Source: AP-15 sp963845735
Lineage (GTDB): Bacteria; Pseudomonadota; Alphaproteobacteria; ATCC43930; CGMCC-115725
Length of the DNA stretch: 64,000 nucleotides
Assembly (NCBI GenBank): GCA_963845735.1
Contig: CAWJTR010000002.1
Span: forward strand, 1-64,000
Direction of reading: 5' to 3'
Shown here: piece after piece, positions 1 through 11,447 of the stretch
How positions within the stretch are numbered: position 1 is the first letter of the stretch
How the letters are laid out: each line of letters opens with the position of its first letter
Notes under the pieces: model-generated
Seen by the model: the letters and a program-made list of their open reading frames with translations, nothing else
Told to the model about the DNA's origin: nothing
Database searches by the model: none
Made by a program: the position numbers and the translations under genes

Positions 1-48
1 TGGGCCCCCAACACGCCCCCAAACACGCCCCCCTCAACACGCGATTGC

Positions 49-1746
<1,698 letters not shown>

Positions 1747-1749
1747 GAC

Positions 1750-1938
1750 GAAGGTCTCTCCTTATTCGCCCTGCCGGCTTGGGTGCCTTTCCGTCGGAAT
1801 CCTTGCGGCAGAGTCGAATATAATCTCTCTCGGCGGCGGCGCGGGCAAGCAGCTTTACCAGCTCGACGAGCAACGGATCGGGCGCGGCGGCGTCTTCCGC
1901 GCCTTTTTCGTCTGCCGATTTTGTTGACCCTTGCTCAT
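1750..1938 (-). pseudogene. Small ORF upstream of serine recombinase, broken
   Basis: An ATG at 1938 opens a basic peptide starting MSKGQQNRQTKKAR, which stops after 27 codons. In the next frame the sequence continues as a helical stretch containing LLVELVKLLARAAAERD, reaching the recombinase start. The join looks like one small protein with a one-base frame shift, co-transcribed with the recombinase. I do not recognise a named family. Short helper ORFs of this type often precede serine recombinases in alphaproteobacteria (general impression, not checked). Confidence 0.4.
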
Positions 1939-2736
1939 GCCTGCAACGGTCTCACAGGCCGGGCAAGCTTTCCTCGCGGCATCCTCGCGCGAAACCGGCA
2001 CTGCCTTTCGGCAGTGCCGGCAGGCCGTCGGGGTTCAGCACCCCGGCGGCCGGGGCCGCGCGCGCCGCTGCGCGAGCACGCGGCTGATGTTCTCCAGATT
2101 GAGCAGCGCATCGCGGCGCTCGATACGAGCCCGTGGTGCTGCAATCCAGATCGTACCGGGCCCTGCTGGAGCAGGCCCCGCAGTTGGAGATCGCTGAGGG
2201 TGTTGAAGTGCTGACAGTAGTGTAGACCGTGGACATGGATTTTCTCCTCTGTTGTCCTCGCGGCCCCGACCATCAGGGCCGTCATGCGGTCCCAGAGGCA
2301 GAATCAGCAGCAGACGGCCCGCCATGGGCGGCGGGCGCGGAGAAGGACAGGAAGAGGAAGAAAATCGGCCACGCGGCTGCACAGGCAGCGCGGCTAAACC
2401 TCAGCGCATTGAGAAATGCGACCTGAGACGAAAGGTTCGGGAAGAGATGGTGCGCAGCGCAAGCCGGTCTCGGCACGGCGGCAAGCGTGCGGTGTCAATC
2501 TGTCATCGGCAGCGTGAGAGAGGCGCGCGCGGATCAGAAGGACGCGCTGCGGAGTGAAGAAACATGCCGCGCGCTATGAACACGCGCGTAATCATGATCG
2601 CGAACAGAGCACTAGCGGCACTGAATACTGTCTCGCGTCACAGTTGGTCTTAACTAAGATTAATACGTACGGTTGTATTATGGAATTATAACAGGCGCAA
2701 CGGGGAATATTTGAATTCATAGGGGCAGGTACATTC
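1939..2736. other. About 800 bp without a clear gene
   Basis: No intact gene can be defended here. On the minus strand between about 2040 and 2230, pieces in different frames read like one decayed protein ending RRDALLNLENISRVLAQRR, suggesting an old or indel-broken small gene. The stretch 2560-2736 becomes AT-richer and probably holds the promoter of the gene starting at 2737. Confidence 0.4.
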
Positions 2737-3004
2737 ATGGTGAAGATTGATCCGGTTCTCGAAATTGACTACAAAATCTGGGCACGATCCCAGCTCGACG
2801 AGTGGAAGCAGGCGATCTGGGAAGACATTGAAGCGCTCAGGGATGAGTTCGGCGTCGCGTATGTGACCGACGTCAAGCTTATGGTGCCCGCCACCAACGA
2901 ATATGGCGATCCCTTGCGTGGTGAAGCGGCTATCGACCGGCGCGCCGGTCAAGCGCCTCGACACGCACCACTATCGCCCGGCCTGTCTCGATTACAAATT
3001 ATAG
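2737..3004 (+). CDS. Hypothetical small protein of the integrase module (frameshifted)
   Basis: The first 60 codons read MVKIDPVLEIDYKIWARSQL and on to VTDVKLMVPATNEYGDPL, then a one-base shift near 2920 gives a tail ending ACLDYKL at the TAG at 3002. The combined product is about 88 residues, acidic and helical at the start. It is followed 12 bases later by the excisionase-like gene and then by the integrase, so it is probably co-transcribed with them. I do not recognise its family. Confidence 0.5.
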
Positions 3005-3015
3005 GAGGGATGAGC

Positions 3016-3250
3016 ATGAAACAGCCTTGCTATATCGGCCTTGAAGAAGCCCGCCAGGTGCTCGCCGAGATGGGTGTGCAATTCACCACGCCAGATGCAG
3101 CGCGCCGCCGACAAGGACGCGCAGGGACGACGCAAGCTGCCGTTCTTCGTCGATCCTATCGAGCACAAGCTGAAGATCGAGAAGGACGATCTGCTGAGCG
3201 TGTATTTCAAGAAGCAAGTCGAGGCACAAAGAAATCTGAGACCAAATTAG
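3016..3250 (+). CDS. Excisionase-like small DNA-binding protein (frameshifted)
   Basis: A strong ribosome binding site AGGAGG at 3003-3008 is seven bases before the ATG at 3016, which favours this start over the ATG at 3010. The product begins MKQPCYIGLEEARQVLAEM; after a shift near 3095 it continues GRRKLPFFVDPIEHKLKIEK to a TAG at 3248. The pattern (helix, then a predicted wing, then ids such as IEHKLKIEKDDL) fits a winged-helix excisionase or MerR-like fold. It sits 54 bases before the tyrosine integrase, the usual place for a recombination directionality factor. The function is inferred from size, fold and position. Confidence 0.5.
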
Positions 3251-3304
3251 ATATACAATTGGCTAAAACTTGCGTTTCAGCCCGTTTTTATTGCATTATT
3301 CGGT

Positions 3305-4493
3305 ATGGCAGACATAAGAAAAAGAAACGGCAGCAAAGGGATTACGTATCAGGTCCGATACCCAAGCAAGGCGGCGAAATCCGGCTACGCCTACAGACGT
3401 TTGCGACGCTGAAAGAGGCGCGGGAGTTTCGTGAGAACTCCGCCGCCCGTCGCAAGAGCGGCCCGCTCTCCACCGAAATCCGCACTGTCGAGCAGGGGCT
3501 CCAGAAATGGCTGGACGTTTGTGAGAAGGAAGGCTGCAACGGGCGCGATCCGATCACGAAGGGCACGCTCCAGAACTATGAATACCGCGCCGCCGTCATC
3601 AGCGCCTACAAGTGGACGAAGCAGCTTCACGAACTGACCGCTCCGGACGTTGTCGAATTTCGGTCATGGCTGTTACGGAACCACAGCCGCGTCGGTGGCG
3701 CAGAAGGCACTCATGACCTTCATTCAATGGTGCTTGAACTGATGCGCCGCGGGATCGTGGCGCATGATTTTGCCTCGGGCATCGCGGTCCCAGTCCAACT
3801 CGCGATATGACCGAGCCCATGACGATACCGACCGAGAAGCGAGGTGCATGCCTGCTGGCCGCCGCGGATGCGCTTGCAAATGCAAGGAACGAGACCGATC
3901 GCGAGTGCATGGCGGCGCTATCGTCCCATGCTCTATCTCGCTGCTGATTCAGGGATGCGACCGCAGGAATATATCGCTGCTGCCCGCGCAAATCTGAACG
4001 ACAGGGCGTTCAAGGTTGATCGCGCGCTTGGAGCGACTCGGCGAAATATCGGTTACGAAGACGCCCGCCGGCCACCGCTTCATCGATCTCAGTCCTGATA
4101 CACTGCGCATGGTGCAGCACTACGTCGAGAAGCATGCTCCCGTGCCCAACAAATACGATTTGCGTCTTTCCGGCGGAGAACGGTCGATGGCTGGATCCGA
4201 AGAACTGGACGCAAGCGCGGCTTCTATGTCGCGTGCGATGAAGGCCGGCGTTGTGACGGAGTCCGAAGAGGACGGTGAGACCGTCGTACCGGCCTAAATA
4301 CCGGCCCTACGACCTACGCCATTTCTTTGCGTCGATGCTCATCGAGCAGCGCGTCAACCTCAAGCGCGTTCAATACCTCATGGGCCATGAGGACATCCGC
4401 ACTACGCTCAACGTCTACGGCCATCTGATCGAGCGTGTGGAAGCCAAAAAAGAGAAGCCAATTGGGCTCCTTGCCGCAATGGCCGCAGAATGA
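3305..4493 (+). pseudogene. Tyrosine recombinase (phage-type integrase), multiply frameshifted
   Basis: The ATG at 3305 opens MADIRKRNGSKGITYQVRYP, an arm-type binding N-terminus. The core-binding domain is recognisable (TVEQGLQKWLDVCEKEGCN, then TKGTLQNYEYRAAVISAYKW). The catalytic C-terminus includes LAADSGMRPQEYIAA, with the first active-site arginine, and ends with YDLRHFFASMLIEQ, the box-2 R-x-x-H, then LMGHEDIRTTLNVYGHL with the nucleophilic tyrosine. At least five frame changes are needed to read the roughly 390 residue product. It lies 59 bases from a tRNA-Pro 3' fragment, which is its likely attachment site. Whether the breaks are real decay or assembly error cannot be decided here. 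Confidence 0.88.
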
Positions 4494-4552
4494 TGTGGCA
4501 AATCTGTGGCGAGAGCGCTCAATATCGTTGATTCAACTGTGTTTGGAATATC

Positions 4553-4597
4553 ATGGGGTGCAAGGGGTCGCAGGTTCGAATCCTGTCATCCCGACCA
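4553..4597 (+). repeat. tRNA-Pro(GGG) 3' fragment, probable attR site
   Basis: From the anticodon loop onward this matches the 3' half of an alphaproteobacterial tRNA-Pro: loop with GGG, anticodon 3' strand GCAAG, variable loop, T arm GCAGG-TTCGAAT-CCTGT and acceptor ATCCCGACCA. No D arm or 5' acceptor strand precedes it. This is the scar expected when an element integrates into a tRNA 3' end. The integrase gene ends 59 bases upstream, so the element should extend to the left, with the intact tRNA-Pro beyond the window or lost. Confidence 0.75.
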
Positions 4598-4635
4598 TTT
4601 TGAAATCAATCACTTAACGAAAGACTATGGAAAGA

Positions 4636-4660
4636 AACGGCCTCTTTGGGCCGTTTTTTG
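4636..4660 (+). terminator. Rho-independent terminator
   Basis: Stem AAACGGCC / GGCCGTTT with a six-base loop followed by a run of T. It sits 39 bases beyond the tRNA-Pro fragment and is probably the original terminator of that tRNA. Confidence 0.75.
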
Positions 4661-4864
4661 CCACAGAAATCGCCTCCGCTGTAACCCGCAGAATTCCGCC
4701 ATTCTCCTATTTCACTCCGCTCGGCGCTGTGGCGCGTTTGTGGCGAGGCGCAAATCCCTGCGACATAGGTCGTTTTGACGAAAGTTCTGTCACATAAGCT
4801 GACCGACCAATACCGTTGCGCATCAGCACGTTGTGATGCAGTTTAGCTAGGGGGCTGCCAGAAA

Positions 4865-6073
4865 ATGAAACCTGTCCTTGGCTGGACAATGCTGTCTCGC
4901 GATGAGATGCGCCAAGTCGAGCGCTCACTGGCGAACAATGAGCAAGACACGCGCGACGAGATCGGCTTTCTGCTCATCCACCAGGGATTCGCCGACCGCT
5001 TTTTCCCCGGTACATCGGTACTTCACACACGCGTTCGTTATGCATTGTTCGTGCCGTGGCTTTACCGCCGAGCCGCCTCAAATCGACGGCGCGGAAGTGA
5101 CCTCGATGCGATGATCCGTCGGCTGATGATTCGAGCTGGCGATTCGCCTAAAACAACTGGGCGGCGAGCCTTACGATGTTATTGGCGGCGACAAACTGGG
5201 GCAATTGACATCGCAGCCGCCCGATCGGGTGTATTGGACCGCGCTTCCGCTCGTGGGGACTGTTGCTTCCCACTGTGGACTCGCGTTCGGAAGTCTTGCG
5301 GCGCCTACAAGCCGCTGCGCGACCTCCGCCGTCGACGACGACGGGGGTCGGCTTGGTGATGATGCCATCGAGGCCTTCGCCGGTTTGCCCGAGCCTCCCG
5401 ACGGCTGGGACGATCCACAATCTGCGCTCAATTTCGAAATGCCACACCGCGAGCGTGATTTTTTGCGTCAAAAACTGAGCCTACCTCACCCGCCCTTCTG
5501 ATAAAGCCGCATCGTTACTCGCCCGCCTTGTAGCGGCGGCAATTCTTTCAAGGGCACGTCGCTGGAACTTCCCAAGGCACTCGATGCCCGCGCCGACGCC
5601 ACTGATAAGACAGCCCTTGGCGTTGCGCGTGACGCCGCCGCGCTCGCCGCTATCGGCCGCGCCGTCTATGGGGCGCTTGTCGAACAACTGCTCGCCCGCG
5701 ATGGCGGTCCAGACGAGAAGAATGTTTCGGTGCCAGCTCGAAACGCACTTCGCGACCTATGGTGAGCCTGCGAGCCGCTGTGACCTCGACACTGCGGAAA
5801 TCTTGCTTCCCGATCTTCCTGCACATGTTCAGAAACGTGCTTCGCGAAACTCGGGCTTATATCCGTGAAGGAAAGCCGGACACGTTTTCTAGGTTGCGCG
5901 ACTGCTACCAAAAAGCGGAGGTGACTCGCAAATCTGCCCGCCGCGCGCGCCTCCTTGATACAGAACGCGCCGCCCAGAGACGGGCTGAATGGAAGCCGGG
6001 GCGGCACAACACGACCCCACTGCATTACCGTTGGCAAATCGTCCGCGACATGCTCGCTGATTTGAGCCGATAA
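4865..6073 (+). CDS. DUF6361-like protein, first gene of a two-gene operon (frameshifted)
   Basis: The N-terminus LGWTMLSRDEMRQVERSL, followed by EQDTRDEIGF, FADRFFPGTSVLHTR and RYALFVPWLY, matches my memory of the family annotated DUF6361, found beside PLD-fold and helicase genes. Later blocks recoverable in other frames are DKLGQLTSQPPDRVYWTAL, PDGWDDPQSALNFEMPHRER and a C-terminus PLHYRWQIVRDMLADLSR ending at the TAA at 6071. At least four frame shifts occur. Total length is about 400 residues. It ends two bases before the ATG of the PLD gene, so the two are translationally coupled. Its biochemical role is unknown. The family name is from recall and should be checked by profile search. Confidence 0.6.
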
Positions 6074-6075
6074 CG

Positions 6076-7901
6076 ATGGCGAACGAGGCGTGGCCCACAT
6101 TTTCTTTTACCAAATCGTTAAGTCCCCCAGAGGGATGGAGGACCGATTGCGCCATTCTCAGCACCTATTCCGCGGACCTCATCGTAGTTGTGACGGCTTT
6201 GCTTGCGCTCGGGGGATGCGATCTCGATAGCCGACGTACAGGCAGTCGCGTCGAACTCGATTAAAGCAATTGAAGCACTGCGTGGGAAAGTCTGCGCGCT
6301 CGCGCAGACGGGTCGCATGACAGTTCCGAATACGCCACGTCCAATTCTCAAGCTTCTCGACAAGTTCGTTAGAACCATTGATGCCGACGAGAATGTTAGT
6401 TCCTGGCACCCCAAGATGGCACTGATTCGCTATCACAATATCCAAGACACGACCGATCATCAGTGGCGCGTATGGCTCGGGAGTCGCAATCTGACGCGGG
6501 CTCTTAATTGGGAAGCGGGTCTGATCCTCGCTAGTCGGTCAGATGGCAAGGGTCAGCGCATAGACGGGTTGGCTGCCGTGAGCGAGGCCCTCGCTGTTCG
6601 AGCCAAGCTCGCTCCTTTTCCCGTCAATACCATCGGCGCAGAGCTTGCCAAATTAACATGGGAGTGCCCACCGGGGAGTGAGGTGCGCCACGTGAACCTA
6701 CTTGGTCCGGGGATGAATAAGGCTTTCCCGAAACCACCCTCTGATACCGAGCGTATGTTTATCGTCAGTCCCTTTCTCGACGCGAAAACGATTCACGCCG
6801 CGTCCCAATGGGGGAACACCAAGACCCGGCGCACGCTCGTGTCCACGACAATGGAGCTTCAACGCCTACTGCATGAAGACGGTATGGTCTTCACGGGCTT
6901 TAACAACCTTCTCATTCAACCGCTCCCCGATCTGCCGGCGGAATGTGCCGACGCTCGCGATGAAGAAATTCATACAGCCGCGGAGTCCGCAGAAAGCGAA
7001 GAATTGGAGCCTACCGGATTACACGCGAAACTGTTCTTCGCCGCTAAGGGAGCGCGTCGCCAGTTATGGTTGGGCAGCGCTAACGCCACGGAACGTGGCT
7101 GGCAGGGTCGCAATTTCGAGATAGTTGCCGAATTGTCGATCGCACGCGATGCTGCGGACGCCATCGAGGAATTCGTCGCCACGTGCGAACGGTTCACTCC
7201 CGGCACCTCCCGGCCCGAAACCGACGAAGATGAGGAGGCTCTTGAACACGCGCGCAAGCTGTTGAGCGGCCACTGGTCGCTTAGACAGCGGATCGGTGAA
7301 GGCGAACTGGAAATTATAGGGTCCACGCCGCCACCTCTCGCAGACCCCGCTATCCTCCTTGAGGTTGCCGTTTTAGGGGGGCCGTGGAACATCTGGCTTC
7401 GTGATCTTGATCGCATTCTGATCTCCAACTCGCATAGATGGCAAAGATCGGACTTCGTGCAAATCCGTGTGACAAGGGCGACAGGATGTGCGCGTGGCTG
7501 CAAATAGCCCCTTGTGACCCACCACCGGATGAGGCACGAGATCATGCGCTTATCTCGCAGTATCTCGATCCGCAAACTTTCCTCTTATGGCTTCGCAGCA
7601 TGCTTGCCGACGAGCCAGCGCGTGCCGCCGGTGGCGATTGGGACGCGGAATCGCCCATATCAGCCACCACTACAACCAACGATCAGGGCTTCGCGGACTT
7701 TGGATTTATGCCTACGGTCGAGGAAATTCTGCGGTCTTGGGCGCCGGGATTCATCGGGATTCCTTGCCGCTGATGAAAAGGTGAAAGCCTATCTCAGTGA
7801 ACTAGAACGGCGGGCTCTTGAAGGCGGTGCGGCGGCTGATGTGGAGTTGCTGAAAACCTTTCGGCAGAACTTGGGACACGCTGGCTGTGGAACTCCGATG
7901 A
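6076..7901 (+). CDS. Phospholipase-D-fold protein (probable nuclease), frameshifted
   Basis: Two PLD half-sites are visible. The first has HPK at WHPKMALIRY and then WLGSRNLTRALNWEAG. The second has LHAKLFFAAKG and then LWLGSANATERGW. Both keep H-x-K and G-S-x-N but lack the usual Asp of HKD, as in many DNA-acting members. Frame changes near 6235, 7470, 7760 and 7870 are needed; the full product is about 605 residues and ends TLAVELR at the TGA at 7899. A helical C-terminal part includes LDPQTFLLWLRSMLAD and DEKVKAYLSELERRA. It begins two bases after the DUF6361-like gene. The pair resembles a subset of PLD-helicase defence loci, but no helicase is present here. Nuclease activity is inferred from the fold only. 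Confidence 0.72.
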
Positions 7902-7989
7902 GCACACGGGTTATCAGTGAGCCAAAGGGATTTCAACGTGTCACCGCTGAGGCGGCCTTTATCACGCTCACCCGTAAGGACGGGCCGCG

Positions 7990-8528
7990 TCGTGCCGAGC
8001 GAACGGATTGGGAAGGGAAAAATCAACGCCTGGGCGACGATCTCCCTCTTTGGCCATGCGCCGGAGGTACAAGTCTCGCGTTGGGGTCTGCCTATGGTTA
8101 CGCATCTCTTCCTGAACGACCCGAGCGATCAAGAGGTGAAAGAACAATTCAATGCGTCGGTTCCGTCTGAAGATCTAGAGCGCTTCGGGAAGTCAATCGC
8201 GGATTTTGCGGAGAAGATGACGACCTATGCCGGTTCGGCGGCGGACCCGGGTGAATACGGGAAGCTGATCGCCGCACGGCTTTGTCCCGAGACATTGCCT
8301 TACGAGCTTGGAACATCCGCCGCATTTGAGGTGGCCAGCTTCAATGGACGCGCGCTCGGCGACGATGCGCTGGATGTGATGTTGACGCTGGCGACCAACA
8401 CGCCACTTGTCGATGGACTTGCTCCCGACCGCGGGCGCATTCGCAAGGATTTCCCGTATTATGGAGCGCCGTATACGGCGAAGGAGCAGGTCGGGGTGAG
8501 GCCGATGCCGCGTCCGGCTAAGAAATAG
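7990..8528 (+). pseudogene. DUF4331 family protein, C-terminal fragment
   Basis: From about ERIGKGKINAWATISLFGHA through WGLPMVTHLFLNDPSDQEV, ARLCPETLPYELGTSAAF and DGLAPDRGRIRKDFPYYG to the stop, this matches the C-terminal part of DUF4331 proteins. These are secreted or periplasmic proteins of unknown function, usually 350-500 residues with a signal peptide. Here only about 170 residues remain and there is no signal peptide. The N-terminus was lost where the PLD gene ends, so this is probably the right-hand junction between the inserted segment and older chromosome. Confidence 0.7.
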
Positions 8529-9127
8529 GCGGGAAGCGACGCTTGAGAATGAAGTTGGGAATGACCTGAGCCCCGTCTTTCATCCATGGATGAGTAGAGC
8601 GGTTGGTCATTGAACTTGCCTCCAACCTTGGGCCACTTGCCGCGTTCGTTCGCCATTCTTCCATCTTATGCCGTTCCGGTCCGGCGACATATGCCCGGCT
8701 GTTGGCGCGGACATCCGGGGAGGTCATGCTTCCTCGTACGGCCGAGCCGCGATGGCAGATCATCTCGCGCTCATGTACGGACGAATGCAGCGCGTGCGCG
8801 AACTTGTCGTGGAGGGGTCGTTTCCGCCCGCCTCAATACGGCGGGTCCAATTCTTGAAAGGGAACCACCGTCGTCCGCTCTGGGGCATCAGCACGCGCCC
8901 AAGCGACTGCGGCCCGATGGCTCAATCGCGCGGATTCCGGCAGTTCGCGTGTCGACGATCGGTTGGTTCAAGTCGACCCAAAGCCGGCAATCGGTCAGAA
9001 ACCAATGGGGGATGGATCAGCCCTGGGTCAAAGATGTGGTTGAACACAGATCTCTCGGCAGACTGGTTATAACACACGGGGATGGTAAGTTAGTCGCAGG
9101 CTCGTCGACCGTAAGAGTGAGGTTCGA
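8529..9127. other. About 600 bp without a recognisable gene
   Basis: Open frames exist on the plus strand, the longest reading MADHLALMYGRMQRVREL internally, but none shows a convincing start, ribosome binding site or family. GC content falls towards 9060-9110, which probably holds the promoter of the peroxidase at 9128. Confidence 0.4.
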
Positions 9128-10172
9128 ATGCCAGAACCGCGTTCCGTGCTTGGATCGCTGGTGCTGATCGCCGTCGTCGTCGGCGGCGGCGCCGCGGCCT
9201 TCGCCTATACGGCGGGATGGTTTTCGCCGCAGCGCCTCACGCCGGACAAGTTGGTGGATGCGTTCGCGCCGCCCGACCGGACCGGCGCTCGGCCATCGCC
9301 GCAACCATGCCAAGGGCATCTGCTTCACCGGCGAGTTCGAAGCGAACGGGGCCGGGTCGGCGCTGTCGAGGCGCAGGTGTTCGCCCGCGGCCAGTATCCT
9401 GCGCTCGGGCGCTTCAATCTCGCCACCGCCGATCCGAACGCGCCGGATGCGACGGTCCGCGTGCACGGCATGGGAATGCGGATCGCGACGCCGGACGGCC
9501 AGGAATGGCGCAGCGCCATGATCGACGCCGCCGGTCTTCCCGGTGTCGACGCCGCAAGCCTTCTACGAGCTGCTGCTCGCCTCGGCGAGCAAGGACCCGA
9601 ACGCGATGAAGACATTCGCCGGCGCGCATCCCGAGATCGCGGCGTTCGGCGCTTGGGCCAAGAACGCGCCGTGGACCGGCAGCTACGCGGAAGAGCGGTT
9701 CAACAGCCTCAACAGCTTCGTCTTCATCGACGGTTCCGGCGCGGAGCACGCGGTGCGGTGGTCGCTGCTGCCGGCGGCGCAACCGGTCGCGGTCTCGCCC
9801 GATGACCTTGCCAAGCGCGGCCCCGATTTCCTCGAACAGGAGATCGCCGAGCGGGTCGGCGGCGGGCCGCTGCGCTGGACCATGGTGGTGACCGTCGCCA
9901 ATCCGGGCGATCCCACCGCCGATCCGAGCAAGGCCTGGCCGGAAGACCGCCGCACCATCGAGGTCGGCACGCTCATCGTGCAGCAGATCGAGGCCGAGCG
10001 GGACGGCCCGTGCCGCGACATCAATTTCGATCCGACCGTCCTGCCGACCGGCATGCGGACCTCGGACGACCCGTTCCCGGCCGCACGGTCGGCCGCCTAC
10101 GCGAAGTCGTACGACCTGCGGACGGCGGAGGCCAAGGATTATCCCCGAACCGCAACGGGCACCAAGCCATGA
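9128..10172 (+). CDS. Catalase-related peroxidase (frameshifted)
   Basis: An N-terminal membrane anchor VLGSLVLIAVVVGGGAAAF is followed by the catalase-fold core: RNHAKGICFTGEFEANG, including the distal-side histidine region, LGRFNLATADPN, VHGMGMRIATPDGQEWRSAM, STPQAFYELL and FNSLNSFVFIDGSGAEHAVR. A typical end AEAKDYPRTATGTKP follows. Frame changes near 9295, 9380 and 9545 split it. About 345 residues is right for the small monofunctional catalase-related peroxidases exported to the periplasm. The next gene, a cytochrome b561, overlaps its stop by four bases; this pair is a common operon for peroxide handling and electron delivery. Confidence 0.8.
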
Positions 10173-10485
10173 TCGGGGTCCGCCGACGCTTCACCCCGCT
10201 GCAGCGCTTGCTGCACTGGCTCATGGCGGTGTGCATCCTGGCGATGCTGTTCATCGGCGTCGGCATGGTGTCCACCGTCACGCCGAAATACCTGACGCTC
10301 GTTTCGATCCACAAACCGCTCGGCATCGCCATTCTGGTGCTGGCGCTGATCCGCTTGGCGGTGCGTCTGCGCTACGGCGCGCCGGCGCTGCCGGCCGACC
10401 TGCCCGAGCCGATGAAGCTCGCGGCGCACCTGTCGCATTACGCGCTGTATGCCCTGATGATCGGCATGCCGCTGATCGGCTGGGG
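10169..10485 (+). pseudogene. Cytochrome b561, truncated
   Basis: Starts MIGVRRRFTPLQRLLHWLMA, with the first transmembrane helix and a haem-ligand histidine in LHWLM, then VSIHKPLGIAILVLALIRL with a second haem ligand, and a third helix HYALYALMIGMPLIGWG. A normal cytochrome b561 has four helices and about 180 residues. Homology stops after LIGWG near 10485, where the sequence switches to the end of a RecB-like nuclease on the opposite strand. The start overlaps the peroxidase stop (ATGA). It is a 3' truncation by rearrangement. Confidence 0.78.
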
Positions 10486-11425
10486 AGGCCGGCGCGGATT
10501 GCGGGGATCATCAAGATGACGCCCGATTGCGGCCTGGAGATTTACCGCCTCGGACGGTTCGTAGACAACGATGTGCGCGTAACGTGCCGCCGGGTCGTCC
10601 TCCGCCACCGCCGCGTTGGCCCTGTCGATCGCTGTGAGATCCGCGATGAGAGGGCCGAGCACGCCGACGATCGCCGCCGTCTCGGCCGCGCGGCTGCCGT
10701 CCGGCAGAACCTCGATTACGCTCCGTTCGCCCTCTGGTCCGCTGTAGAGATAGCCTAGTGCCGCCAGCGTATCGTCGACTGGGTCGTGATCGACCGAGAG
10801 GATCATGAGGTTCTCGGCGCGTGGCGGCATGAGATAGCTCGTCGCGTTCGGCAGCCGGTCGAGGTGCCCCGCAAGTTGCGCTTTGGCGCGAGCAACGAGC
10901 AGCTCGCCCCGGCGCTGAAGTGACCAGCCACCGAAAGAGGTCGCCGACGCGAGCGAAATTTTGGCAAGATCGCCGACTGTCCTGACATTGGCACGCTTGA
11001 GCGCCCGCTTTCCTTCGTGAGACAACCCGGGGACAGCGCTGATATCGCGCCGCGGTGCTGGCCGTCCGAGGGACCCACAGCAATGCGTCAGGTACTCGCA
11101 TTGCTCGCATTTGAAGTAGAGGTGGAAGAAAGTCTCGTCGCGCCCCGGGCCGATTTCTTGCGCGGCGATGAGCGGGAGATCCTTCCGGCAGAACTCTTCA
11201 ACGAGACGCAGGTAGGGGCCGAGTTCGAACGGGTCATCTTTCCAAACGCTGCCCTCTGCCGTGCCGTCATCCGGGATGCGCCAGATTTCGGCAACCGGGT
11301 TGATGCGTGCCGAGACGCCGAGTTCCTCCAAAACCGCGCGGAGCATGAGGGCGTAGTAAGCAACTTGCGCCTTTTGGAAGACGGTGGCTCGTCGTGTCGC
11401 CTTCACGTCGATTACCCGGAACTCC
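10486..11425 (-). pseudogene. TM0106-type RecB-like nuclease, internal fragment
   Basis: The minus strand encodes TEFRVIDVKATRRATVFQKA, a PD-(D/E)xK nuclease core (D-x-K) with the following Q-x-x-x-Y helix. A cysteine cluster CEQCEYLTHCC suggests an Fe-S site, and SHEGKRALKRANVRTVGDLA is a helix-hairpin-helix. The fragment ends NLQAAIGRHLDDPRN. These features fit the nuclease half of TM0106-type proteins, which often carry a C-terminal helicase. The N-terminus is cut by the IS66 end at 11426 and the rest by the junction with cytochrome b561, leaving about 310 residues. It cannot be functional as it stands. Confidence 0.65.
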
Positions 11426-11447
11426 GTAAGCGTCAGCTGGTGGCCGC

